A DNA stretch of 64,000 bases from Bryopsis sp. KO-2023 (lineage: Eukaryota > Chlorophyta > Ulvophyceae > Bryopsidales > Bryopsidaceae). Both the position numbers and the translations under genes were made by a program. Positions 51,447 through 61,145 of the stretch are shown here, piece by piece. Positions within the stretch are counted from its first letter, which is position 1, and every line of letters starts with the position of its first letter. Under the pieces are notes generated by a model. It saw only the letters and a program-made list of their open reading frames with translations, did no database searches and was not told the DNA's origin. The DNA lies in assembly GCA_030272585.1 (NCBI GenBank), contig BSYQ01000001.1, positions 10,493,001-10,557,000 of the forward strand, in the 5' to 3' direction.

Positions 51447-54130
51447 GGAAAAGAGAAATTTGAGAATGTCAATTTGAGATTTGGCATGATAGTTTGCAGG
51501 TGGGGTTTTTCATTCATGAATGGAGCACAAAAATTTGTGTTTGTGTGTTGATCGGGGGGGTGATCGACTCCTTTTCTAATCAGGGGATTGAGCCACATTG
51601 TGTAGTTATGGTGGCGGCTGGAGCAGTTCAGGCGGTTGATAGAGATATTTATGTGTTTTTCATGAAGACTACCTAGGTAGTTTGGTTTTGAGGGAGGCAG
51701 TTGTGTATGGATAAACATTAACTCTTTGTCGGGCTGATTGTGTGGGTGGCTGTGAACGGGGGAGAGCTCTTGTTGAGTTTGTTTTTTTGACAGTCAGCCG
51801 TGTGGGGTTCACCCAATAATACGATCTCCATGTTTGCTTCCCTTATTTTCTCACAGGGCAACCAGTGTGTCTTTTCAGTTTTTGTATTGTAGAACCATTT
51901 GTACAGTGTTAACTGACTTGCCAATTTGATTTTAAGATGTGGCTGTGGAAACAGTGTGGTCTGTTTTCTGTGATTCTCAGTTCCAGCTTTATATCCCGTA
52001 TTTATTTATTGTATCGTTGCAAATCCATGCTATTATCCTCAAAGTTTGCTTCGTGTGCAACACCATAAATTGAAAAGCTTAGGGAAGGTTTGATTTATAA
52101 AGTACAGCACTGCCATTGTCACCGATCTTTCACAAGCATGTTTTTATTCAAGTCAGGTTTTTCTTTTCTGTTTTTTTTATATATCACTGCCACTCAGAAC
52201 TACTTTTTGTGTTGAGAAAAGGTGAACAAATGCCAGCTGAGAACGATTATGTAGGGAAACAAAAACAGCCACCACCTGCTTTGAAAGCTACTCTTGTTTG
52301 AATGGTCGAGTTTGAACCTGAGTCCACAGTATAGCATCAAATCAAAGACTAAGCAACTTTCTTGAATTTTCGTTTCTTCAACTTGAATCAGGATCTAATT
52401 TGTTTTATTTCCATTTTCGAAATAGTTTTTTTACCAAAAAATTTGGATCAAAACTATGTTTGCCTTCTCTTTTTCGTTTCGGCTGATATTGATGAGGGAA
52501 CTACAAATGAATCAAAACAATTCTGTTCCATCAAGATTTTTCCTTCATGCTTTCTCAGTTTTATTTTTTCTCATGTCAGGTAAGTTTGACTCTAATAAGC
52601 TTTGAAATCAACTGTGGAATTACAATTGGGGGCCCAATTACAAGGGGGGCATGTGGAAATTGTAAATTGTGTAAATTATTTTTAAGTTGTTTCCATGTCT
52701 GCATAAATGGGGAACGTTTCTGGTTACCTCACGTGAATAACAGGAATCTAATTTTACATTTTCCTTTTTTTTTTTCCGTCTCGGTTTAAGTTCCTGAAAT
52801 CACAGTCTCCACAATGCTTAAGTTGGCTAATTTCTCAATTCTGGGAACACAAAGCATCCACATCCAAATCCTACCCTGTTCCACATATATATAAAACTAA
52901 ATAAAATTTAAATTTAAAATGAATGGCCAGATGCAAGAAGACACTTGGCAATCATCAAGTGCAGTAATCGCTCAAGGTGATGTGTTGTGTTGGATGAGGC
53001 TATGTGTCGATGTGACTTCTACAGATTGATTTTGGGCCAGCAAGCAAAACACTGACGTGTTTTTCTATTCAAATAGACTGACTTGAGCAAGGCTGCTCAG
53101 AAAGCGAGAGACAAGTTTTCCAGAAATTAAAAAATGTATAAAAAAAAAATTACAGGAACTGAAAAAACGTGTTTTGCACCTTATCGTTATCTTTAAGATT
53201 CTTTTTGATAATTGGCTGTATAACTCACGGACGATTTCCTTCCGAGTTTTTTGGAAGCAAAACACTTTTATGAAAGGGAAAATGCTATCCCTCACAATTT
53301 TCATACCCAGATTTTGGTTTGCCGAGATTTTCACTCCCCAAAATTTCCTTTCCACAAATATTTTACACCAGAATTTCTGCCCACCAAAATGATTTTTTAT
53401 CGTGAATTTAATTTCTGACCTCCTCCACAGACTGTCAGCGAAAAAGAATTTGTCCAGTCACGCCCCATAACCCTCCTCCATTAGAACCCAAAACACACTT
53501 CAATAATACATTGCCAAAAGGGCCCAATGACATTGGCCCAGATGGTCTCAACCCAAAATAACCTAAAAATAGAAAAAAAATTGTGAATCGCCGGTCGAAA
53601 CACACTTGCAACCATCTTTCTTCTCTTTTTTGTTTTTATATTGCTTTTCCCGAATACCACATTGTCAATGGTGATTCTTTTTATCGTTTTTGAACTTTTT
53701 TTCACCTAGTGAAGTGCACCTATTTTCTCAGAATGGGAAAAAAGAATAGAGAGGTGCACAGAAAGATGTATCGGGGTGAATTCATACCCCCCCCCAAAAA
53801 AAAATAAAAATAGGGAGTATCTCCCAAAAAAGTCCATCCGGTCTTCGAAACCATAGAGACCGAACTCAAGCCAGTCAAGAAGGAATTTGACTGGCATCTA
53901 ACTGTTGCCTTTTTATTCCCACAGGAAATCACAAAATTGAAGGGAAAAAAATAGCTCTTTCCTCTTTGAGCTTGTGCTTGTGCTACTTAGAATCTTCTCA
54001 TATCCCACTGAGGGGATAAAAACCATAAAATAAAGAAAAACTGGACATTCGTCCATCCCATCCCAATATTGTACAGAATAGTGTACACCCGTTGAAATCA
54101 CGGGAAATATAAGAATTTTATTATGAAGGC
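51447..54130. other. convergent intergenic region, no gene seen
   Basis: AT-rich 2.7 kb between the 3' ends of the HSPA12-like gene and the CDPK-like kinase. It contains a tRNA-like repeat candidate (about 52.3 kb) and a C9A9 junction (53787-53804). Confidence 0.45.
52285..52350 (-). repeat. tRNA-like sequence, possible SINE copy
   Basis: On the minus strand a B box (GGTTCAAACTC) follows the string GCTTAGTCTTTGATT, an imperfect A box, at near-tRNA spacing. The string ACTCAGGTTCAAA matches the ACCCAGGTTCAAA of the copy at 25.1 kb. Confidence 0.35.
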
Positions 54131-55745
54131 CTATGACATGCCTTCAATTGCCCACCTCACAGGACACAATTCAGCAATGGAAGCCGAGGGCTTGTTGCTG
54201 TCTGACCCCAGGATGACGGTCCCATTTTCGCAAATGGCCAGGTTTTCTTCAAAAAAGGGGTGGGCTTCTGCCTGCTCCAGGGTCATCCGAAGGTTGCTCT
54301 CCCTGACCAGAAGCCGGCTCAGTAAATCCATGCAGCTGGGGGAAGGATTCCCCACCGCCTCTGGATCGATCCTCAGTGGCTGGCAGCAAACAGCCTCCTG
54401 AACCTGCCTCAGATTTTGCCGCAGGGCCACCTCTGTCCTCTCCCTGATGTGACGGCACAAGACCTTCAGAATCTCACTCAAAACAAAGGGAAAAGAACAT
54501 AGAAGCATCAATGAGAAAATCTATCTTGGTACTGGCTCAAAAAATTGAAATTGTCATAAGGAAACCACCATGGTGGGTAGACACTTGAGAAGCAAGGCGG
54601 GGCCAATTTATACCACTCTTACCACCACGGGTAGCGTCCGGACAGCATGAAGAACATCATGATTCCGGCAGACCACATGTCTGCTGGGAACCCATAGCAC
54701 CCCAACAGCACCTCAGGCGCCATGTAGACCAGCGTCCCACACCTGCCACGGAGCTCGTCGGTTGTGCCACCTTCGCACGCGAAACACCAAACTATTAGTT
54801 ACCATGAGCCCATCGAGTCATGCAAGTTGGGATGAATATGCATGACGTCGGCGCGCGACATCAACATCAAAGGCGTCGGAATCCCGACGACTTCGTTTGC
54901 ATGGCGGGAGTGGAACTTACCTCGCAAGTAGCGACCCTCGCCGAAGTCCACCGCCTTCATCCAACCAGCTGGCAGCTCCCTGATGTCGGAGTTTCGGAAA
55001 GGGTTGCAGGCTCCAGAGGCGACCATGAAATTGGCCGCCTTTACGTCGCCGTGCACCACTCTCGCCTCCCTGCAGTGCCTCAGCACGGCAAGCACTTCCC
55101 AGGCCACGGCAGCACAGAGGCCTTCCGAAATAGGACCCCAGAGCTGCGCACGCAGAGAGAGCATTGAAATTCGTTTCTGGCAAGGATATTAACCCACAGC
55201 GCAACACACCATCAACCCCCCCACCCACTGACCTTCACGTTGGCCCTCAAGTCTTTCCCGGAGTAGAAGTCCGTGACCAAGCTGTAGTTTCTCTCGTGAA
55301 GGAGACATCCGTGAAGCTTGGCGATCCCACGGTGGCCCTGGAGTTGCTTCAATACAGCAACCTCGCGGTCGACCTTTTCACGGACCTCTTCCGTGTGCGG
55401 CGTTCCTTGTTGCATTTTTATCCGCTTAACCGCCACGGGATCTCCAGTCGTTCTTTCCCTTCCCCTCCATACTTTTCCGAAAGAACCCACAGCGACTTCT
55501 GTCCCGAGGGTGTAGTGATTGTTGAAGTCTTCGCTCCATTCAACCACATCGAGAGAAGATTTCCCTGCGGCTGTCGTGAAGTCCTCGGCGTTGCATCGAA
55601 CCCTTTCGCCGCTTTTGAATCTGCCTGGGGGGCATCGGCTTGTACCTTGTCGCCCAGTCGAAACTCCAACGCGACAAATCCTTCCCACTCGTGCGAGGAA
55701 TCTGTTTGACGATAAAACTCCTTGTGGGCACACCATTTTGTTCAT
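54131..55745 (-). CDS. CDPK-like (CAMK) protein kinase with non-RD loop, possibly organelle-targeted (409 aa, 4 exons)
   Basis: Exons are 55745-55233, 55143-54921, 54770-54623 and 54476-54131. They total 1230 bases in phase. The N-terminus from the ATG at 55745 is Arg/Ser/Gly-rich and acid-poor for about 50 residues, consistent with a plastid or mitochondrial presequence. The kinase domain shows LGTEVAVGSFGKVWRG, AVKR, the catalytic loop HGDVKAANF (HRD replaced by HGD), AVDFGEG (metal-binding DFG kept), GTLVYMAPEVLLGCYGFPADMWSAGIMMFFMLSGRYPWW split over exons (the CDPK-style activation segment and helix F) and HPFFEEN. No EF-hands follow, so calcium control is not evident. The start is 313 bases from the divergent CysM-TXNDC17 gene. 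The acceptor of exon 4 (GAG at 54477) is unusual and the least certain junction. Confidence 0.83.
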
Positions 55746-56058
55746 AGTGCGAAGCTTTCTTCTCTCTGTTCTGAACCTATCAGTTTCGGACGAGTCGAGA
55801 GGTGTTTGGCTAGGGTCTGCAGCCCCTCTTGAAGACAACCGGCGACTGTGTTACGCAAGGTCGTCAGACCCAACTGTACAGGCTGACGGCGCCAACTGTA
55901 ATGTGTCCGTCATAAAGACAGCCAGAGATGGACGTTCCACCCAAGAGCAGGTTTCAAAACCATGTTAATTTTCAAATGACTGCTTTTGTGTTGGGTATCT
56001 GTGCACGCACCGTGCGTTGTTTCAGAGTTCCACGAACCTTGTGGGCAACCGTCACCTG
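55746..56058. promoter_or_regulatory. 313-bp divergent promoter of the CDPK-like kinase and CysM-TXNDC17 gene
   Basis: This is the only space between two start codons facing away from each other, so both 5' leaders and promoters must fit or overlap here. No specific factor site is recognised. Confidence 0.5.
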
Positions 56059-59000
56059 ATGGTTTTGTTCAGTCGACGATGCGGCTCGTTGCCTGTCGCG
56101 ACGCAAGTCGTTCCGAGCCGTGCACCTTTCCTTAGAACGCCACCATCCAGAAGGGAGCGGACCACTTGGGGCCAGTTTCGTCGCCAAGCCGCCGAAGTAA
56201 GGAAATAGACGTCTCGTTGCGTGAAAACACGAATCTATTCTAGGAAGCATAGTGGATTGGATGCAGGGGAATCAGCACATTAGAAACATCAGCAGCATTG
56301 TGGAGGAGGATATCAAAAAATAGTTTCATCCCACTAGCGAAAATGGAATGCAGCGACATATTCATATATCCAATACGACATAGAATACAATTTTGCCAAT
56401 TCTGCTGCATGAAAAATTGAAGGAATTTTGCATTGGGAACTTTGGGCGGAATTGAGGCCCATGTGATTGAGCAGCCATGAAGCTCATCAATAATTCATCA
56501 TTTACGAAATCTTAGTCATGTTGGATAGGAACAATTCTCCTGTCTTTCCGATGAAAGAAATAGATCTGGGGAGGTTGGGAAATGCCCTGAAAATCTATAG
56601 TAATGAACAGGGATGACTTGTTAGGTTGATGTTGCAGCCTTGGATGGGGACCAAAAAGCAGAGTTTGATTTTCCCACGATCGAGCAATGTGTGGGTGGAA
56701 CGCCTTTGGTCAGACTGCAGAGAATGCCTGGAAACACCAGCAACACCATATTGTGTAAATTGGAAGGTGACAATCCTGCAGGCTCGGTAAAAGACAGGTC
56801 AGGATATATTTGTGTATACCTCAGCACATGCACAGGCTTTTCCAACAGAAAACACCTATGACTAATATCCAAGAACGTCAGAAAATGGCAGAAAATGCTC
56901 TTTTTTCTCCTCCCCTCTCATTCTTTCTCATTTTTTTCTTTTTCTCTCATTTTTCTGGTGCCCTTAGAAGGTTCATTTGTTTTGTGAATATCAAATTTTC
57001 ACAGGGATCCAAGAGTTCCCTCACCTTTTGTATTGAACATTGAGCTTTGGATTACCCGATCAAACCCATCCAAAATTTTTGATTCAGGCTGTCTGTCTCT
57101 ACAGTACAAAAGGAACAAAGGGAAAAAAATGGCCGGAAAGACTTTTTTTTTCTTTTTTTTTAGCGTTTCATATTTCATATTTGCACTCGTTTCAGGCCTG
57201 CCTTGAGTATGATTCAAGAGGCTGAGAGGAAGGGTTTGATCAAACCAGGCGACACTTTGATCGAAGCCACCAGCGGCAACACAGGGATTGCTCTTGCAAT
57301 GGCAGCAGCCATCAAAGGCTACAAAATGATTTTGATAATGCCATCCAACATGAGCGAAGAAAGAAGAGCTGCAATGGCAGCCTACGGTGCAGAGTTCATA
57401 TCGGTGAGCATTTTTCCGTTTTTCTTTTTTCAGTGCAACCTTTCAACCCACACCTGCGTGAAGTTTTGTAAGATGAACGAATTCCGGGTTTGTGAGATAA
57501 AATAAATCGGATTGGGTGATTGTTGCTGAAAGTGGGGCTAAAATAAGTGGATGTCTGAAAGGTTCCGCCTGGTGCCATGGAAATTGCCCGTGATATGGCA
57601 AAAGATTTGGAGCGGGATGGAAAAGGCATTGTGTTGGATCAGTTTGGGAATTTGGACAATCCTCTGGCACACTTCAACGGAACGGGTAGGGGATGCACCT
57701 CAAGGATCAATTCGATCAAGGGAAAGAGAAAAAACTCCTTGAACGTGGGGAATCAGTCTTATCTATTTATTTTTTCAGTTTTTTCACAAATGATATTAGC
57801 TCTTACAACCACCAAGCAAGGGGCCTATAAGCCGCTTTTGAATCCCCCTCGGTTTGCCCCTTTTTTTTCAAACCCCCAGTCCCTCTCCATAAACCTGATA
57901 TCGCGAAACTGCACAATCATCCGCACCCCTTTCAGTGTGTCGATTTTGGTGGAAAAAAAATGCATAGGGCCTGAGCTGTGGGAGCAAACCAAAGGAAAAA
58001 TCACTCATTTCGTGAGCTCGATGGGAACGACCGGGACCATCATGGGAACATCAAGATTTCTCAAGTCAAAAAACCCTGATGTAAAAATCGTGGGATTGCA
58101 GCCAGCTGAAGGAGCCCAAATTGCTGGAATTCGACGGTGGCCAAAGGAGTACCTGCCTTCAATTTTTGATGAGAGCAGGGTGGATCTGGTAATGGATGTG
58201 ACAGCGCGAGAAGCTGAGGAAACCACCAGGTACTAAAATAGCTGGTGGTGTTCTGCTGTCCATAGAGCAATCGTATACCAGCAAGGGTCTGTTCCTTGTC
58301 TGGGTGATTTCTTCTTAAGAGTTTTTTCTAATTTATTTTTTCTGGGTTTTGTTTTGGCAATGCAAGATGATTTAACTGTGATGCAGTGAACTTTTTAATA
58401 AAAAGAGCTGAGCTTTTACAAACAGTGTTGGATAAATAATTATGTATATCTTGTGTAATATTTCTGCTGAGGGGAAATCAATGTAAGAGGCGTCGGGATG
58501 GTTTTACTGATAATGAAAATGTTATTGATGCTTTCATTTTCATGTCCAGGGCTTTGGGCAGGATGGAAGGCATTTTCTGTGGAGTTTCGTCTGGGGGGGC
58601 TGTCTCGGCAGGGTTGCGACTTTCGGCAGAAGTGGAAAATTCGGTGATCGTTTGTATAATCTGCGACAGAGGGGATCGATATCTTTCAACGGGCATGTAT
58701 GGGTCGGAAGCAATGAAGGGGGACCCTGCACCATGTCCCATGGCTGAATACGCTTCTGCAGTGGCTCGACTGCCCGCTTACCCCGCCCCCAGATACGTCC
58801 TTTTCTCAGGTGAAAGCACTGCAAACATCCACACTATAGGAGAGACTTTTGCGTCCATCCCCAGTGTTTGCTGAGCCAGGGTTTGCTTGTGCAGCCGATA
58901 TCGATGGAAGCACTGGGGAACCCTGGTGTGGGGATTGTGCGCGGGTGGCCCCTCTGGCGAGACAAGCTGTAATGCAAGCAGGTGGCACTCTGTTGGAAGT

Positions 59001-59481
59001 CAGAGTCGGGCCAAGAGATCAATGGAAGGACCCTAAACATCCATTCAGGTCGGGATGGCTTCTCTTTCTGTGTTTGCACTGGGTTCTACCCCTGGCTGGG
59101 TATAACAGGCAGCATCCACTGAATACATTTTTTTTTGTTAATCTCAGGGAAAGACCTGATTTGCAGCTGACATGCATTCCAACAATTTTCAAATGGGAGA
59201 AGAATGGACCTGGGGCAAGGCTAGGTAAAAGGAGGAAATTTCATTCCAACAAACTCCGAATCACACCCTTGTGCAATAATCCTATACAATATTGTTGCAC
59301 ACGGGACCAATCAATGCCGATCAGGGCTGTTTGATTGCAACATTTCCCTGTGATTAGCAATCACTCAACTGCTGATGTGCTTTTGTGTACTTATGCTTCA
59401 GACAATGCCCTTGAAGCTGCAAAAGACCCCAAGGATTCGGCAAATTTGCTCCAGGAATTCTTAGCGACCACAACGGAGTGA
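56059..59481 (+). CDS. CysM-type cysteine/S-sulfocysteine synthase fused to a TXNDC17 (TRP14)-like thioredoxin domain (491 aa, 9 exons)
   Basis: Exons are 56059-56196, 56625-56797, 57196-57403, 57562-57685, 57968-58229, 58550-58809, 58895-59048, 59148-59224 and 59402-59481. They total 1476 bases with every phase consistent. Residues 1-46 are an Arg/Ser/Pro-rich, almost acid-free presequence ([20 protein letters not shown]). Residues ~60-350 are a PLP beta-family synthase closest to bacterial Cys[12 protein letters not shown] (PLP Lys 102), [31 protein letters not shown] and [12 protein letters not shown]. CysM enzymes make cysteine from O-acetylserine and can use thiosulfate to give S-sulfocysteine. 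After a linker of about a dozen residues, residues ~365-491 form a TXNDC17 domain with [10 protein letters not shown] (Cys 400/403), the WKDP..PFR signature and CIPT (cis-Pro). The linker, the end of CysM and the start of the Trx domain lie in the same exon (58550-58809), so the fusion does not depend on one splice guess. Confidence 0.9.
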
Positions 59482-59860
59482 GATTCGGAGCCTCTTCACA
59501 CCGTTTCAACATTGCTTCCACCTCCAACAAGTTCTTTTTTCTTTTACTACTTTGTTTGACAAAACCTAGAAGACAGCCCCCACATCAATTTCTTTTTGTT
59601 TTTCATTTTTGGCATTCATGACGAGTCCTCCTGACCAACAGGTCACCAATCTAGAAATATGTTTTTAAAGAATTTTTTTATTTTTTTTGGGGGGGGGACT
59701 TCAGGGAGGATACGTCACTCTCGGTGAAAATGATTAAGGTAGAAAGGGGAGGAGTTGAAAATTGAAGGGGAGGGGAAGGCGCAATAGATTATGTAAGGCA
59801 CAGATGCAGTTTCGAGGGTCCCATCTTGCTCAGCATCCAGCTAAATATATGATGTTCTAT
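59482..59860. other. 3' flank of the CysM-TXNDC17 gene
   Basis: Probable 3' UTR with a T8G9 junction at 59681-59697 followed by purine-rich DNA. Confidence 0.45.
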
Positions 59861-61145
59861 GCATTAATTCATCCATTTCCAGAAAGAAAAGAATAAAATG
59901 GATGCCCACCCACCGTGACGAGGGTGGTGACGAGCGCGCATTGGCGGTGGAAAGGGATGATGGCCCTCGCCATCATCCGCCAGTCGGATTTTCGTTTCGT
60001 TGAATCATTCCCCTTGCTTTCCTTCGCGTTTACAAGCAAGCAACGCCATAGTGGGGAGATCTCGCGAGAGCCACCATCTGTTGCGTGCGTGACTGGAGGA
60101 CGAAATTTCCTCTTTAGGAGCGCCGCTTTTCTGTTTACCCAAGTTTCAGGGAAATCGATTTTGACAGGTGTTTCTGGACGAGAAGGAACGCATATTCGAT
60201 ACGTTGGGACTGCGTTTTTGATGTTGGCCCATGCCTCCTTCGCCCGCAGAATCGTGCAAAGAAAAACTTTCGAAGCACTATGGGTGCGGCGGAGGGAGAG
60301 CACTCAACAATCGATCGACGAAGTTGGTAATAATGCATTCGCATTTTTCGTTCTTTTCCTCAGCTCTTTTTTCATGTCCCCGTTGTCGCGAGGGCAAAAC
60401 AGCAAAAAACATTGCAGGGTACTTGACACCGTGGCTGGATCGAAGACTTCGTGTTCGTTTGACCTTTTCTCCAGCACAATTTCAACCACAGTGGCATGCC
60501 GTTCTCTTCCAATTCGATTTCCGAACTCTTCAGTTTGCTATCTTCTTCAAGTCATTTATCATTTCGTCCTCCCCATTTGCACCATTCCATTGGTTGCTCA
60601 AAATGTGTCTTAGCATCAGATGTTCGACCTCTCAAGCTACATTTTATGTTTTCGTTCCTAATGGTGCAGCAAGAATGTAATGACCACATGAAAATGCATG
60701 TCTGTTCTGTCACACAAGCCAATAGGGCCGCCAAAAGGTAAGATAACATCTTGCCAAGAAAAAGACAGCGAAAGAAAGTGGGTAAGACTCGGAAAGGCAT
60801 CAACAGGGGAAGTAGTGAGTTTGTTCAACGGTTGAAGAGTTGCAGCAAGTTCATCGCAATTTCTTGTTTCTGGCAGAAGAAAGCAGTAACATTTTCAGCA
60901 ATTCTTGCTGGTTGCCTCTGCTTGCAGCTTTCCCAAATCCAGCATTTGCAATCATAACCTATGTTTCTTCAAAGGTTATTTTAGAACCAGATGTAAACAT
61001 ACCCAGAACCTCAAGGAGAGCAAACATCTAGAGAACATGTGGAGGAATATGCAGATGGTTGGTAAGGCTGTGAAGCTGCACATTGCAGAGGAAAGGGGCA
61101 GCACAACATTTTCAACGGGGCAATATCCTAGGATGTCTTAAAACT
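59861..61145 (+). other. possible small multi-exon gene, not resolved
   Basis: The block 59.9-60.3 kb is CpG-rich like first exons elsewhere in the window. Plausible coding pieces on + are an ATG at 60280 (MGAAEGEHSTIDRRSW, then a GTAATA donor), an exon-like piece at about 60681-60738 between a CAG acceptor and a GTAAG donor (QECNDHMKMHVCSV...), and a terminal piece ending at 61140 (ENMWRNMQMVGKAV...). I could not connect them in phase, and alternative frames are open. No family is recognised. Confidence 0.25.

Noticed and set aside
56638-56797. Acceptor at 56637 for exon 2 of the CysM-TXNDC17 gene
   Set aside because: It would need a phase-1 donor. The acceptor at 56624 matches the phase-0 GTAAGG donor at 56197 and keeps the same frame.
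59869-60303. 144-codon minus-strand open frame
   Set aside because: It has no ATG near its head, no recognisable motif, and overlaps the CpG-rich block that is equally open on the + strand.
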